From an uncultured Gammaproteobacteria bacterium (GTDB taxonomy: Bacteria; Pseudomonadota; Gammaproteobacteria; Pseudomonadales; Pseudohongiellaceae), in the NCBI GenBank assembly GCA_903853385.1, contig CAINTJ010000090.1, forward strand, positions 1 through 64,000: 64,000 nucleotides of DNA, read 5' to 3'. Under the pieces are notes generated by a model. The model had not been told where the DNA came from. It saw only the letters and a list, made by a program, of their open reading frames with translations, and did not search any database. Below, piece by piece: positions 8,582 to 18,982 of this stretch (the first letter of the stretch is position 1; every line of letters starts with the position of its first letter). Made by a program: the position numbers and the translations under genes.

Positions 8582-10516
8582 GTGTCTGGCAGCAAGATCT
8601 ATCCGGTTTCCCCCATGCTCAGGGGCAAGACCCATCTGGACCGGGCAACCTACGATGCTCTCTACGCAGAATCCATCAATTCCCCCGACACCTTTTGGCC
8701 ACGCATGGCCTACCAGTTTCTCAACTGGCTCAGCCCTTTTACTCGCCTGCACGATGGCGACATGTCCAAAGGTGAAGTCCGCTGGTTCATAGGCGGCCAG
8801 CTCAACGTCACCCTCAACTGTATTGATCGTCATCTGCCGGCACGCGCCCACCAGACTGCCATCCTGTGGGAAGGCGATGAACCAGGGCTGCAGCGCAAGA
8901 TCAGTTACCAGCAACTGCACGATAGCGTATGCAGACTCGCTAATGTGTTGCGTGCGCGCGGCGTCAAGAAGGGTGACCGCGTCTGTATCTATATGCCGAT
9001 GATTCCGGAAGCTGCGTTTGCTATGCTGGCCTGTGCCAGGATTGGCGCCATTCACTCCGTCGTGTTCGGCGGCTTCTCGCCCGAATCCCTCAAGGATCGC
9101 ATCCTCGATTCCGATTGCCGCGTGGTGATTACCGCTGATGAAGGCGTGCGCGGCGGCAAACTGATTCCGCTCAAGGCCAATACAGATGAAGCCGTATCGC
9201 GCTGCCCCAACGTCAACACCGTGCTGGTAGTGCGTCGTACCGGCAATTCCATATCGTGGCTGCCGGGACGTGATCTCTGGTATGACGAGGCAACTGATGC
9301 ACAGCCAGCGCATTGCGTCGCCGAACCCATGGATAGTGAAGACACACTGTTCATTCTCTATACCTCCGGCTCCACCGGCAAACCCAAGGGGGTGCTGCAC
9401 ACCACAGCAGGCTATCTACTGCATGCGGCGATGACGCACAAATACGTATTTGATTACCACGAGGGCGATATTTACTGGTGTGCAGCCGATGTCGGCTGGG
9501 TCACTGGACATACTTATATTGTGTATGGGCCACTTGCCAATGGTGCGACCACCTTGATGTTTGAAGGAGTGCCCACTTATCCTGATTATTCACGTTTCTG
9601 GCAAGTGATCGACAAGTACCAGGTTAATCAGTTCTATACAGCACCTACCGCGATCCGCGCACTCATGGCACATGGCAATGAGCCCGTGCTGCGTACTTCA
9701 CGCGAGTCGTTGCGCATCCTGGGCAGTGTGGGCGAGCCGATCAACCCGGAAGCCTGGGAGTGGTACTACCATATTGTTGGAGCAAGTCGGTGTCCGGTGA
9801 TGGATACCTGGTGGCAGACCGAAACCGGTGGCCACATGATTACGCCGTTGCCAGGTGTCACAGATCTCAAACCCGGCTCGGCGACACTGCCATTTTTTGG
9901 CGTATTGCCGGCATTGGTGGATCCGGAAGGCAACATTCTGGAAGGTGCCACTGCGGGTAATCTGGTTTTGACCGCGTCATGGCCCAGCCAATTACGTACT
10001 GTGTACGGCGACCATCAGCGCTGCATTGATACTTACTACTCCACCTACAAGGGTTACTACTTCACCGGCGATGGCGCCCGCCGCGATGAAGACGGCTTCT
10101 GGTGGATCACCGGGCGCGTGGATGATGTGCTGAATGTCTCAGGCCATCGGCTTGGTACTGCCGAGATTGAGAGCGCACTGGTGCTGCATGCTCACGTTGC
10201 TGAAGCTGCCGTGGTTGGTTACCCGCATGCGATCAAGGGCCAGGGCATTTACGCCTACGTGAGCCTGATGGCGGGCGTGACGCCTTCGGAAACATTGCGA
10301 AAGGAATTGATGGCAATGGTGACGAAAGAAATCAGCGCCATAGCCAAGCCCGACATCATCCAGTGGGCACCTGGCTTGCCGAAAACCCGCTCAGGCAAAA
10401 TCATGCGCCGCATCTTGCGCAAGATTGCAGCGAATGAAATGGAGAATCTGGGCGACACCACTACGCTGGCCGACCCGGCAGTGGTACAAAACCTGATCGA
10501 TAATCGCATCAGCTAG
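8582..10516 (+). CDS. acs: Acetyl-CoA synthetase
   Basis: Activates acetate to acetyl-CoA through acetyl-AMP. 644 aa from GTG (E. coli Acs is 652). AMP-binding motifs [23 protein letters not shown] (acetate-pocket Trp), [19 protein letters not shown] and the C-terminal acetylation-site Lys in [11 protein letters not shown] are all present. It lies 88 bp after panD. In Pseudomonas pgi sits between panD and acs; here there is no room for it. Acs genes near cbrAB are known CbrAB/Crc-controlled genes, but no CA motif was seen at this start. Propionyl-CoA synthetase is a less likely alternative. Confidence 0.93.
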   Translation: MSGSKIYPVSPMLRGKTHLDRATYDALYAESINSPDTFWPRMAYQFLNWLSPFTRLHDGDMSKGEVRWFIGGQLNVTLNCIDRHLPARAHQTAILWEGDEPGLQRKISYQQLHDSVCRLANVLRARGVKKGDRVCIYMPMIPEAAFAMLACARIGAIHSVVFGGFSPESLKDRILDSDCRVVITADEGVRGGKLIPLKANTDEAVSRCPNVNTVLVVRRTGNSISWLPGRDLWYDEATDAQPAHCVAEPMDSEDTLFILYTSGSTGKPKGVLHTTAGYLLHAAMTHKYVFDYHEGDIYWCAADVGWVTGHTYIVYGPLANGATTLMFEGVPTYPDYSRFWQVIDKYQVNQFYTAPTAIRALMAHGNEPVLRTSRESLRILGSVGEPINPEAWEWYYHIVGASRCPVMDTWWQTETGGHMITPLPGVTDLKPGSATLPFFGVLPALVDPEGNILEGATAGNLVLTASWPSQLRTVYGDHQRCIDTYYSTYKGYYFTGDGARRDEDGFWWITGRVDDVLNVSGHRLGTAEIESALVLHAHVAEAAVVGYPHAIKGQGIYAYVSLMAGVTPSETLRKELMAMVTKEISAIAKPDIIQWAPGLPKTRSGKIMRRILRKIAANEMENLGDTTTLADPAVVQNLIDNRIS

Positions 10517-10543
10517 CCAGAGGCATCCAACGCAGCCTCTGGC
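10516..10543. terminator. Bidirectional terminator-like hairpin between acs and manB
   Basis: GCCAGAGGC (10516-10524) and GCCTCTGGC (10535-10543) form a perfect 9-bp stem with a 10-nt loop between two convergent genes. A T-rich tract (10555-10561) follows on the plus strand but not immediately, so strength is uncertain. Confidence 0.6.
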
Positions 10544-10567
10544 CAAGCTCCGCTTTATTTCGACTTG

Positions 10568-11932
10568 TCAGTGAGCTGCAGAAGCGCCGCCCATCAGTTG
10601 CAGGATCTCTGCGGTCTTCTGCTGCATCAAGCTGATGCTGCCGCGTGATTCAACATTAAGCCGAATCACCGGCTCGGTATTGGACATGCGCAGGTTGAAA
10701 CGCCAGTCGGCAAAACTGACGCTGACACCATCGGTGTAATCAACATCCAGCGCCTGCGGCTTGTAATGGGCCAGTACCAGGTCGATTACGGCTTTGGCAT
10801 CTGACACGGTGCGGTTGATCTCACCACTGGCCGGAAAGCGCGCGATACATGCCTCCACCAACTGTGACAAAGTCTGGCCGCTTTCACCAATCAGCTCCAG
10901 CACCAACAGCCACGGAATCATGCCGCTGTCACAGTAAAAGAAATCACGGAAATAATGGTGGGCGCTCATTTCGCCGCCATAGATTGCGTCTTCCTTGCGC
11001 ATCATTTCCTTGATGAATGCATGGCCTGACTTGCACTGCACGGTCTTGCCGCCAAACTCTTTCACAACCGCTTCGGTATTCCACAACAAGCGCGGATCAT
11101 GAATGATCTTGCTACCGGGATGTTTTTTCAGGAACGCTTCTGCCAGCAAGCCGACGATGTAATAACCTTCGATGAAGCCGCCTTTCTCGTCAAAAAAGAA
11201 ACAGCGGTCAAAATCACCGTCCCATGCAATCGCCGCATCGGCGTTATGCCCGATCAGCGCATCGATGGTGGGCTGGCGATTTTCTTCCAGCAAGGGATTG
11301 GGAACGCCATTGGGAAAATTGCCATCGGGGTGATGGTGAACCTTGATGAACTTGAACGGCAGATGTGGCTCCAGCAGATCTATGATGCGGCCGGCGCCAC
11401 CATTACCCGCATTGCATACCACTGTCAGCGGTTTCAATTTGCTGACATCAACATAGCTCAGTAAATGCTGGATATAGGCAGCTTTCGTATCAATAGCCGC
11501 TTCCTTGCCACGCGTGGCGATCGGTGCAAATTCATTGCGCTCAGCCAGCAGCTTGATGTCGTTGAGCCCGGTGTCGGCACTAATCGGACGCGACCCTTCG
11601 CGTACGAATTTCATACCGTTGTAATCTTTGGGGTTGTGACTGGCAGTAACTGCAATTCCGCCATCCACGCCCAGGTGGCTGGTGGCAAAGTAGATTTCTT
11701 CAGTGCCACACAGGCCAATGTTGAATACATCCACACCGGAATCCATCATGCCCCGGCAAAGAGCAGCGCAGATACTCTGGCTGCTCAGGCGGATGTCATA
11801 GCCGACCACTATTTTTTTCGGCTTGAGAAACGCGGCATAAGCTCTGCCTATGCGATAGGCAATGTCCTCGTTGAGCTGATCAGGAATACGGCCGCGCACG
11901 TCATATGCTTTGAAACAGGAAAATGAATCCAC
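10568..11932 (-). CDS. manB: Phosphomannomutase / phosphoglucomutase
   Basis: Interconverts hexose 6- and 1-phosphates for sugar-nucleotide synthesis. 454 aa from GTG 11932, chosen because GGAG lies 5 nt ahead and the protein then begins [13 protein letters not shown], like E. coli CpsG/ManB (456 aa). The catalytic phosphoserine loop [11 protein letters not shown], metal loop [11 protein letters not shown], sugar loop [10 protein letters not shown] and C-terminal phosphate loop RMSNTEP are intact. It lies 19 bp after galU and is probably co-transcribed. Substrate (mannose or glucose) cannot be fixed; AlgC-like dual activity is possible. Confidence 0.9.
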   Translation of the reverse strand: MDSFSCFKAYDVRGRIPDQLNEDIAYRIGRAYAAFLKPKKIVVGYDIRLSSQSICAALCRGMMDSGVDVFNIGLCGTEEIYFATSHLGVDGGIAVTASHNPKDYNGMKFVREGSRPISADTGLNDIKLLAERNEFAPIATRGKEAAIDTKAAYIQHLLSYVDVSKLKPLTVVCNAGNGGAGRIIDLLEPHLPFKFIKVHHHPDGNFPNGVPNPLLEENRQPTIDALIGHNADAAIAWDGDFDRCFFFDEKGGFIEGYYIVGLLAEAFLKKHPGSKIIHDPRLLWNTEAVVKEFGGKTVQCKSGHAFIKEMMRKEDAIYGGEMSAHHYFRDFFYCDSGMIPWLLVLELIGESGQTLSQLVEACIARFPASGEINRTVSDAKAVIDLVLAHYKPQALDVDYTDGVSVSFADWRFNLRMSNTEPVIRLNVESRGSISLMQQKTAEILQLMGGASAAH

Positions 11933-11951
11933 AACTACTCCGAATGACTGA

Positions 11952-12788
11952 TCAGTCTTTGTAAACGTTTTCATAAAAAAAACGGGTTGCTTCCATGAAG
12001 CCCGGCACACTGCCACAATCAAAGCGTCGCCCCTTGAAGCGATAACCCAGTACCCGCCCCTGTTTGGCCTGCGTCAGCAACGCATCGGTAATCTGCACTT
12101 CATTGTTACGGCCCGGCGGTGTTTGGCGGATTATGTCGAAGATATCGGGCGTGAGAATATAACGACCGATGATGGCGAGATTGCTGGGCGCTTCTTCCGG
12201 CTTTGGTTTCTCCACCATATTAGTGATGCGAATCAGGCCTGGAGAAATTTCATCACCTGCGATCACACCGTATTTGTGGGTTTCATTGCGCGGCACCTCT
12301 TCAATGGCAACAATGGAACAGCGATAATATTTGTAGAGCTCTACCATCTGGGACAACACACCCTTGTCGGTGCTGTAACAAAGATCATCGGCCAGCACTA
12401 CTGCAAAGGGTTGATCGCCTATCAGTGTTTCGCCGGTAAGAATCGCATGACCCAGGCCTTTCATCTCGATCTGGCGTGTATAGGAAAACACCGCCTGGTT
12501 CATGATGCGGCGTATCTCCTTGAGATAGCTTTCCTTGTCGCTACCGGCAATCTGGTCTTCCAGCTCATAGTTGATGTCGAAATGGTCTTCGATGGCGCGT
12601 TTGCCTCGGCCGGTAACAATGGCCATACCGGTCATGCCGGCATCCAGCGCCTCTTCGACTCCATATTGAATCAGCGGCTTGTTGACAACCGGCAACATTT
12701 CTTTCGGCATCGACTTGGTCGCGGGCAGAAACCGCGTTCCATATCCGGCGGCCGGGAAAAGACATTTCTTGATCAACGCATCACTCAT
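11952..12788 (-). CDS. galU: UTP--glucose-1-phosphate uridylyltransferase
   Basis: Makes UDP-glucose from UTP and glucose 1-phosphate, for LPS, exopolysaccharide or trehalose synthesis. 278 aa. The N-terminal nucleotide motif [34 protein letters not shown] and metal/sugar site [12 protein letters not shown] are clear. The ATG has AGAGGC upstream. First gene of a two-gene unit with the mutase, which supplies the sugar 1-phosphate. Confidence 0.95.
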   Translation of the reverse strand: MSDALIKKCLFPAAGYGTRFLPATKSMPKEMLPVVNKPLIQYGVEEALDAGMTGMAIVTGRGKRAIEDHFDINYELEDQIAGSDKESYLKEIRRIMNQAVFSYTRQIEMKGLGHAILTGETLIGDQPFAVVLADDLCYSTDKGVLSQMVELYKYYRCSIVAIEEVPRNETHKYGVIAGDEISPGLIRITNMVEKPKPEEAPSNLAIIGRYILTPDIFDIIRQTPPGRNNEVQITDALLTQAKQGRVLGYRFKGRRFDCGSVPGFMEATRFFYENVYKD

Positions 12789-12875
12789 GCTTGCCTCTTT
12801 TGGGGTTCATTCCTGGGTCAACGGTGCCAACTTGCTACAGATTCCCGGGGGACAGTCAACAAGACAGCAACGGCT

Positions 12876-12904
12876 TTGTCATTATAGCCAGTGCACTATA
12901 TAAA
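12876..12904 (+). promoter_or_regulatory. Sigma-70 promoter for fabA with embedded inverted repeat
   Basis: TTGTCA (12876-12881), 17 bp, TATAAA (12899-12904) is a strong promoter match about 85 bp before fabA. Inside it TATAG (12883) and CTATA (12896) form an inverted repeat around the palindrome AGTGCACT (12890-12897), a plausible repressor site. A second TATAAT lies at 12934-12939 without a clear -35. The regulator is unknown; the sequence does not match the FabR or DesT sites as I recall them. Confidence 0.5.
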
Positions 12905-12988
12905 ATATTAAGGTGCATCATAAGTTATCTAGATATAATGTTCCTTTTCGTCAGGGCTTTTATCCCTGCAAGTACATCGCAATACCTT

Positions 12989-13522
12989 ATGAGTTCTGTA
13001 TTCACACCTGCTAGCAGTTACAACCGCGACCAATTATTAAGTTGTGGCCATGGCCATATGTTTGGCCCGGGCAATGCCCGCTTGCCTGTCGGCAATATGC
13101 TGATGGTGGATCGTATTGTGGAAATAAGTGCCACAGGCGGCTCGGAAGGCAAGGGCAGCATACGGGCCGAACTCGATATCCATCCTGACTTATGGTTTTT
13201 CGCCTGTCATTTTGAGGGAGATCCCGTCATGCCTGGCTGCCTGGGACTTGATGCCCTGTGGCAACTGGTAGGATTCTACCTAGGTTGGCGTGGCAATCCC
13301 GGCAAGGGCCGCGCTTTGGGTTGCGGGGAAGTCCGATTCACCGGTGAGATCCTGCCCAGCAACAAGAAAGTAGTGTACGAACTCGATGTAAAACGGCTTA
13401 TTGAGCGAAGACTCATCATGGGGATTGCCGATGGCCAGGTATCGGTGGATGGCCGGGTCATATACACCGCCAAGAGCCTGCGGGTTGGTCTATTCAAACC
13501 GGATGAAGTCATGGCGGACTGA
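12989..13522 (+). CDS. fabA: 3-hydroxydecanoyl-ACP dehydratase/isomerase
   Basis: Dehydrates 3-hydroxydecanoyl-ACP and isomerises the product to cis-3-decenoyl-ACP, the entry to anaerobic-type unsaturated fatty acid synthesis. 177 aa from ATG 12989; the frame extends upstream but family sequence begins here (E. coli 172 aa). Active His74 in [13 protein letters not shown] and Asp88 in [11 protein letters not shown] are present. It is followed by fabB, its partner, 76 bp later, as in Pseudomonas fabAB. Confidence 0.96.
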   Translation: MSSVFTPASSYNRDQLLSCGHGHMFGPGNARLPVGNMLMVDRIVEISATGGSEGKGSIRAELDIHPDLWFFACHFEGDPVMPGCLGLDALWQLVGFYLGWRGNPGKGRALGCGEVRFTGEILPSNKKVVYELDVKRLIERRLIMGIADGQVSVDGRVIYTAKSLRVGLFKPDEVMAD

Positions 13523-13598
13523 GTCAGGGCCATGTTCTGCCCCGGGTTTACCTGCAAGTAATTTAAAAAACAGATAGTTGAATGCGAGGATGTCGTTA

Positions 13599-14819
13599 AT
13601 GCGACGAGTGGTAGTCACAGGAATGGGCATCGTGTCCTGCATCGGCACAGAGCAGGCATCCGTGCTGAATGCGTTGCGAGAGAGCAAAAGCGGTATCGTT
13701 TACCGTCCGCAATATGAAGAGCGTGGCATGCGCAGCCATGTCGCCGGCGCCATTGATATTGATTACACCAGCATGATTGATCGCAAGGATGTGCGCTTCA
13801 TGGGCTCTGCTGCCGCCTATGGCTACCTCAGCATGCAGCAAGCCATCGCCGATTCAGGCTTGCAGCCTCTCGAAGTTTCCAATATTCGCACCGGATTGAT
13901 CATGGGTGCCGGCGGCTCCTCGACTGAAGACCAGGTTGAAACTGCTGACATCCTGCGGGAAAAAGGCATCAAGCGGGTCGGCCCCTATCGAGTGACCCGC
14001 ACCATGGGCAGTACGGTTTCTGCCTGCAATGCCACCCCATTCAAGATCAAAGGCGTGAACTATTCCATTTCCTCTGCCTGCGCCACCAGCGCTCACTGCA
14101 TTGGCAACGCCATGGAGCTGATCCAGTTGGGCAAGCAAGACGTGATTTTTGCCGGGGGTGGCGAGGCAGAACACTGGACCTTGAGCTGCATGTTTGACGC
14201 CATGGGAGCGCTTTCTACCAAGTTTAATGCCACTCCTGCCCGCGCCTCCCGTGCTTACGACGTGGATCGTGATGGTTTTGTGATTGCTGGCGGCGGCGGG
14301 GTACTGGTAATTGAAGCCCTGGACCATGCCCTGGCCCGAGGTGCCAAAATCTACGCTGAACTGACCGGCTATGGCGCCACCTCCGATGGTGAAGACATGG
14401 TAGCCCCTTCCGGTGAAGGCGCCACACGCTGCATGCAAATGGCAATGAGCACTGCCCATCGCCCCATTGATTACATCAATACCCATGGCACCAGCACCCC
14501 GGTGGGCGATGTGAAGGAAGCTACCGCGATCCGCTCGGCCTTTGCCGGCAAGACCGTTCCTGCTATCAGCTCCACCAAGTCACTGACCGGCCATTCACTC
14601 GGCGCTACCGGGGTACAGGAAGCCATTTACAGCTTGCTGATGATGCAACACAGCTTCATCGCAGCCTCTGCCAACATAGACAACCTCGATCCCGAAGTTG
14701 CCGATCTCCCAATTGTGGCGACACGCATCGATAACAAACGCCTGGATGCAGTAATGTCCAACAGCTTCGGCTTTGGCGGCACCAATGCCACCCTGGTCTT
14801 CGAACGGTATGAGGGTTAA
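13599..14819 (+). CDS. fabB: 3-oxoacyl-ACP synthase I
   Basis: Condensing enzyme that elongates the FabA product. From ATG 13599 it is 406 aa, identical to E. coli FabB in length, and AGGA lies 8 nt upstream; ATG 13590 and TTG 13578 are alternatives. Catalytic Cys161 ([11 protein letters not shown]) and two His ([21 protein letters not shown]) form the triad. C-terminal [14 protein letters not shown] is typical. It works with fabA upstream. Confidence 0.96.
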   Translation: MRRVVVTGMGIVSCIGTEQASVLNALRESKSGIVYRPQYEERGMRSHVAGAIDIDYTSMIDRKDVRFMGSAAAYGYLSMQQAIADSGLQPLEVSNIRTGLIMGAGGSSTEDQVETADILREKGIKRVGPYRVTRTMGSTVSACNATPFKIKGVNYSISSACATSAHCIGNAMELIQLGKQDVIFAGGGEAEHWTLSCMFDAMGALSTKFNATPARASRAYDVDRDGFVIAGGGGVLVIEALDHALARGAKIYAELTGYGATSDGEDMVAPSGEGATRCMQMAMSTAHRPIDYINTHGTSTPVGDVKEATAIRSAFAGKTVPAISSTKSLTGHSLGATGVQEAIYSLLMMQHSFIAASANIDNLDPEVADLPIVATRIDNKRLDAVMSNSFGFGGTNATLVFERYEG

Positions 14820-15330
14820 CAGGGTCGTCAGTACCACCTCGTTGTGGTGCTGCGCAGTTTTGTATTCAATTTCACTGCCAGCACAAACCCTGCTTACCCC
14901 GAGGCCCGCACCCAAAACCCTCAGCTCTGAACAGCTTAACTCCCGCCCGGGCAGCCTGCTGCACTCAGCTGATCCCGGCATCTTGTCGGCAGATGCGGCC
15001 TTTAATTTCACAACTTTGACGGAATCCCGTAGCGTGTCGCTGAGCTGGAGCATCCAGCCCGGTTACTATCTTTACCAAAGCCAGTTCAATTTCAGCGACA
15101 GTGAAGGCCGGCGTTTCTCAGTTGAACTTCCACCGGCGACCAAAATCGTGGATGAGTTTCTGGGTGAGAGCATGGTCTACTTTGACTCCGTGCAGCTTCG
15201 ATTACCCTTAGTTGGCAAGGACGGCAAATTTCCGGCCACCTATAGCTTCACTGTGCAGTTCCAAGGCTGCGCCAAAGACCGCTACTGCTACCCGCCGCAA
15301 ACCAAGGTCATTACGGCGATGGTTCCCTGA
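14809..15330 (+). CDS. Stand-alone DsbD N-terminal (alpha) domain protein
   Basis: Periplasmic thiol:disulfide domain. 173 aa from ATG 14809, overlapping the end of fabB by 11 bp. A hydrophobic N-terminal segment followed by LPAQTL suggests a signal peptide. The mature part matches the immunoglobulin-like alpha domain of Dsb[26 protein letters not shown] and the redox pair in [14 protein letters not shown]. In full DsbD this domain takes electrons from a membrane beta domain and a thioredoxin-like gamma domain; neither follows here, only 199 bp before aroQ. It may be a remnant of a dsbD gene or a separate shuttle protein. Confidence 0.75.
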   Translation: MRVNRVVSTTSLWCCAVLYSISLPAQTLLTPRPAPKTLSSEQLNSRPGSLLHSADPGILSADAAFNFTTLTESRSVSLSWSIQPGYYLYQSQFNFSDSEGRRFSVELPPATKIVDEFLGESMVYFDSVQLRLPLVGKDGKFPATYSFTVQFQGCAKDRYCYPPQTKVITAMVP

Positions 15331-15451
15331 TAGCCGGGCCACTGCGCATTAGCCGGCATTATCCCGTTAACTTAACGTCGGCCCAGGGAACTTGTTCAGC
15401 ATTCGCGTGTCACAGTTTTCAGACGCATTCAAGTCTTGCGATTTACAGTAA

Positions 15452-15479
15452 TTGACCAATAATTTGCAGAAGTTATGTA
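15452..15479 (+). promoter_or_regulatory. Possible sigma-70 promoter for aroQ-accBC
   Basis: TTGACC (15452-15457), 16 bp, TATGTA (15474-15479) lies about 50 bp before aroQ. The -10 box is weak. A near-palindrome CCGGCAATTGCGG at 15487-15499 follows the predicted start. Confidence 0.35.
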
Positions 15480-15529
15480 CAAAATTCCGGCAATTGCGGA
15501 AAATGTGCCAGAGTTCGGAGAAAGTCACA

Positions 15530-15964
15530 ATGGCAAAAATACTGGTGCTGAACGGCCCCAACCTTAATTTACTCGGCACCCGCGAGCCCGAAGTCTATGG
15601 CAAGCTGACTTTAGGGGATATCGAAGCACGTTTAAAGAAGATGGCAGCAGATTCCCGGCATGATCTGGAATTTATTCAAAGCAACTCTGAACACAGCCTA
15701 ATCGAACGTATCCATCATGCCCGAACCGAAGGTGTCCTTTTTATCATTATCAATCCGGCTGCCTTCACGCATACCAGCGTGGCATTACGGGACGCATTAC
15801 TGGCAGTGGCCATTCCTTTTATAGAAGTTCACTTATCCAATGTGCACGCGCGCGAGAGTTTTCGTCATCACTCCTACTTTTCGGACATAGCCATAGGCAC
15901 GATTGTAGGCCTTGGCGCCCAGGGCTATGAGCTGGCTCTGCAAGCAGCCTTCGCCCGACTTTGA
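15530..15964 (+). CDS. aroQ: Type II 3-dehydroquinate dehydratase
   Basis: Dehydrates 3-dehydroquinate to 3-dehydroshikimate in aromatic amino acid synthesis. 144 aa from ATG 15530, with CGGAG upstream; an earlier in-frame start gives non-family sequence. [19 protein letters not shown] carries the catalytic Tyr; NPAAFTHTS and [17 protein letters not shown] carry substrate and catalytic His/Arg residues. aroQ-accB-accC is a common gammaproteobacterial order. Confidence 0.95.
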   Translation: MAKILVLNGPNLNLLGTREPEVYGKLTLGDIEARLKKMAADSRHDLEFIQSNSEHSLIERIHHARTEGVLFIIINPAAFTHTSVALRDALLAVAIPFIEVHLSNVHARESFRHHSYFSDIAIGTIVGLGAQGYELALQAAFARL

Positions 15965-16061
15965 CCAGACTGGGTGCCGTTAACCAGTTCGTACACTGAC
16001 ACACACTCATCACAACCAATAATCACCAAACAGACCAACTGATTGCCATTTGAGGTAACCC

Positions 16062-16517
16062 ATGGACATTCGCAAAGTAAAAAAATTGATCGAGCTGCTG
16101 GAAGAATCAAACGTGGCGGAGATCGAGATCAAGGAAGGTGAGGAAACCGTCCGCATCAGCCGCAACTATCCACAGAACTCGCATCCGCAACAGCAGTATT
16201 ATCTGCAACCGCAAATGGCGGCTGCACCCGCGCCAGCCGCCGCCCCTGCTGCAGCCCCCGAAGCGGCCAAACCTGCACATAAAGGCGAAGCAGTGAAGTC
16301 CCCGATGGTCGGCACGTTCTACCGCTCACCTTCCCCTGAATCTCCTCCCTTTATCGCAGTAGGCCAAACCATCAAGGCTACTGATGTCATCGGCATTATT
16401 GAAGCCATGAAAATGATGAACCAGATTCAGGCGGGCAAAGCCGGCGTGGTGGAAGCCATGCTGGTGGAAGACGGCCAACCGGTGGAATTCGACCAGCCGC
16501 TCATCATCGTGTCCTGA
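16062..16517 (+). CDS. accB: Biotin carboxyl carrier protein of acetyl-CoA carboxylase
   Basis: Carries biotin between the biotin carboxylase and carboxyltransferase. 151 aa. The N-terminal dimer region [15 protein letters not shown] leads to an Ala/Pro-rich linker (about 50-70), then the biotinyl domain with the biotinylated Lys117 in EAMKMMNQI and the thumb segment [15 protein letters not shown]. It lies 16 bp before accC, its partner. Confidence 0.97.
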   Translation: MDIRKVKKLIELLEESNVAEIEIKEGEETVRISRNYPQNSHPQQQYYLQPQMAAAPAPAAAPAAAPEAAKPAHKGEAVKSPMVGTFYRSPSPESPPFIAVGQTIKATDVIGIIEAMKMMNQIQAGKAGVVEAMLVEDGQPVEFDQPLIIVS

Positions 16518-16533
16518 GCCGGAGCCCAACCTC

Positions 16534-17904
16534 ATGCTGGAAAAAGTCCTCATTGCCAACCGTGGCGAGATTGCCCTTCGCATCCTGCGCGCCTGCAAGG
16601 AAGTCGGCATCAAAACCGTGGCAGCCCATTCCACTGCCGACCGCAACCTGATGCATGTCCGCCTTGCCGACGAATCCGTCTGTATCGGCCCACCGTCCTC
16701 GCTGGAAAGCTACCTCAACATTCCGCGCATCATCAGTGCAATGGAAGTGACCGGGGCTGACGCCGTACATCCCGGCTATGGCTTCCTGTCGGAAAATGCC
16801 AACTTCGCCGAACAGGTGGAGCGTAGCGGTTTCATCTTCATTGGCCCACGCCCGGAAACCATCCGCGCGATGGGCGACAAGGTCAGCGCCATCGATGTGA
16901 TGCGCAAGGCCGGAGTCCCCACCGTGCCGGGTTCTGACGGTCCGGTGACCGAGGACACCGATTGCACGCTCGCCATCGCCCGCAAGATCGGCTATCCGAT
17001 CATGATCAAAGCTGCTGCCGGTGGTGGTGGTCGCGGCATGCGCGTGGTGCACGAGGAAGCTGACCTGCTCAGCTTCATCCAGCTGACCCAGAACGAAGCC
17101 GGTGCCTTCTTTGGCAATAACATGGTCTACCTGGAAAAGTTTCTCGACAACCCGCGTCATATCGAAATCCAGGTGATTGGCGATGGCAATGGCAATGCCA
17201 TCTGCCTGGGCGACCGCGATTGCTCGATGCAACGCCGTCACCAGAAAGTGGTGGAAGAGGCGCCGGCACCCGGCATTCCGGACGAGGTGCGCGCCGGCAT
17301 CGTTAAATCCTGCATCAAGGCCTGTGAAGACCTCAAATACCGTGGCGCCGGCACGCTGGAATTCCTCTACCAGAACGGCAAATTCTACTTTATCGAAATG
17401 AATACGCGCGTGCAGGTGGAGCACCCGGTGACCGAACGCATCACCGGCATCGACATCGTCAAGGAGCAGCTGTGCATCGCCGCCGGCTTGGGTCTGTCGG
17501 TGACACAGGACCAGGTCAAGCTGACTGGCCATGCCATTGAATGCCGTATCTGCGCTGAAGATCCCAACACCTTTCTGCCCTGCCCCGGCAAGGTCAATCT
17601 CTATCACGCGCCCGGCGGCATCGGCATCCGTGTCGACTCCCATATGTACAGCGGCTATACCGTGCCACCTTACTATGATTCCTTGATTGCCAAATTGATC
17701 AGCTATGGCCCTGACCGCAATACCGCCATTCGCCGCATGCAAAACGCGCTGGAAGAAATGATTGTGGACGGCATCAAGACCAACATTCCACTGCAAGGTG
17801 AAATCATGCGCGACCCCGGCTTCCGTGCCGGTGGCACCAATATCCATTACCTGGAAGCCATGCTGAAGAAGAAAAACGGCAACGGCACCGGCAACGGACA
17901 CTAA
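16534..17904 (+). CDS. accC: Biotin carboxylase subunit of acetyl-CoA carboxylase
   Basis: ATP-dependent carboxylation of biotin on AccB. 456 aa. ATP-grasp fold: [14 protein letters not shown] at the N-terminus, [16 protein letters not shown], glycine-rich loop [26 protein letters not shown], and [14 protein letters not shown] with metal and bicarbonate ligands. The tail is a short Asn/Gly-rich stretch. Directly follows accB; prmA follows 6 bp after the stop. Confidence 0.97.
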   Translation: MLEKVLIANRGEIALRILRACKEVGIKTVAAHSTADRNLMHVRLADESVCIGPPSSLESYLNIPRIISAMEVTGADAVHPGYGFLSENANFAEQVERSGFIFIGPRPETIRAMGDKVSAIDVMRKAGVPTVPGSDGPVTEDTDCTLAIARKIGYPIMIKAAAGGGGRGMRVVHEEADLLSFIQLTQNEAGAFFGNNMVYLEKFLDNPRHIEIQVIGDGNGNAICLGDRDCSMQRRHQKVVEEAPAPGIPDEVRAGIVKSCIKACEDLKYRGAGTLEFLYQNGKFYFIEMNTRVQVEHPVTERITGIDIVKEQLCIAAGLGLSVTQDQVKLTGHAIECRICAEDPNTFLPCPGKVNLYHAPGGIGIRVDSHMYSGYTVPPYYDSLIAKLISYGPDRNTAIRRMQNALEEMIVDGIKTNIPLQGEIMRDPGFRAGGTNIHYLEAMLKKKNGNGTGNGH

Positions 17905-17910
17905 GCGCGC

Positions 17911-18930
17911 ATGAGCTGGCTGCAACTCAGACTGGAAACAGTCAGCGCCGAAGCGGAAGCCCTGGAAGCCGTGTTGCAGCAGCTTGGCGCAGTGTCAGTC
18001 ACCCTCACTGATGCTGAAGACCAGCCATTGTTTGAGCCTGCCGTGGGAGAAACCCCACTCTGGCAAAAACTGGTACTTACCGCGCTTTTCCTCGAGGACA
18101 AGACCAGTGAAGCCGCCACTGCCAGCTTGCTGCATGAATTTGAGCAGCTGTGGTTACCCCACCCCCTGCCGCCTCTTCGCCACAGCATACTAATGGACAA
18201 GGATTGGGTTAGAGCCTGGCTGGATGATTTCAAGCCGATGCAGTTTGGCGCGCATCTATGGGTATGCCCAAGCTGGTGGCAGCCAGGCCAGACCACCATG
18301 CCAATACCTGCTTCACAATGGCAACCCGATGCTGAACAAACCCTTTACTGGGCTTCACTGAACCAGCAGCAACTGGCTGCGATGCAGCAGCCCGGCAACA
18401 CGGTACTGCTGCTGGATCCCGGTCTCGCGTTTGGCACCGGCACCCACCCCACCACTGCTTTATGCCTGCAATGGCTGGATGCACAGCCCCTCACCGGCCT
18501 GACACTGGTGGATTATGGCTGCGGCTCCGGAATTCTTGGGATAGCTGCATTATTGCTGGGTGCTGCCAGAGTCTACGGCATCGACAACGATCCCCAGGCC
18601 CTCACGGCCACTGCCGACAACTGCGCGAAAAATCATCTGGAGAGCCGGCGCTTTCCCATTTTCATGCCGGCTGATTTCATGCAGCAACTGGCCAGTGGCG
18701 CCGTGCAGAAAGTCGACGGCATGATGGCGAACATTCTGGCTGGCACCCTAATACAGCTCGCGCAAGTGCTGGCATTGCAGGTGCGAAGTGGCGGCTGGAT
18801 TCTGTTGTCAGGCATTTTGCGTGAACAAGCTGACGCTGTGGTTAACACTTATGCTGGATGGTTCAGCGAGTTTGCGATTACTGGCGAAGGTGACTGGGTG
18901 CGCATCACCGCTACCCGGCTCCCGCATTAA
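17911..18930 (+). CDS. prmA: Ribosomal protein L11 methyltransferase
   Basis: S-adenosylmethionine-dependent enzyme that trimethylates ribosomal protein L11. 339 aa, somewhat longer than E. coli PrmA (293). It has a PrmA-type N-terminal domain (SWLQLRL...), then the SAM-binding region PGLAFGTGTHPTT and VDYGCGSGILGIAALLLGA, and MMANILAGTL at the active site. It ends the aroQ-accBC-prmA unit; in pseudomonads the next gene would be the zinc-ribbon protein, which here lies about 10 kb away. Confidence 0.95.
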   Translation: MSWLQLRLETVSAEAEALEAVLQQLGAVSVTLTDAEDQPLFEPAVGETPLWQKLVLTALFLEDKTSEAATASLLHEFEQLWLPHPLPPLRHSILMDKDWVRAWLDDFKPMQFGAHLWVCPSWWQPGQTTMPIPASQWQPDAEQTLYWASLNQQQLAAMQQPGNTVLLLDPGLAFGTGTHPTTALCLQWLDAQPLTGLTLVDYGCGSGILGIAALLLGAARVYGIDNDPQALTATADNCAKNHLESRRFPIFMPADFMQQLASGAVQKVDGMMANILAGTLIQLAQVLALQVRSGGWILLSGILREQADAVVNTYAGWFSEFAITGEGDWVRITATRLPH

Positions 18931-18982
18931 CCAAATTTTTTTTGCCACTTGCCGCACGCTTCAGCAGCAAGACTGCATTCGC

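Noticed and set aside
16504-17925. 473-codon open frame antisense to accC
   Set aside because: accC is intact and conserved on the other strand; the antisense frame is a product of its codon bias and has no recognisable motif.
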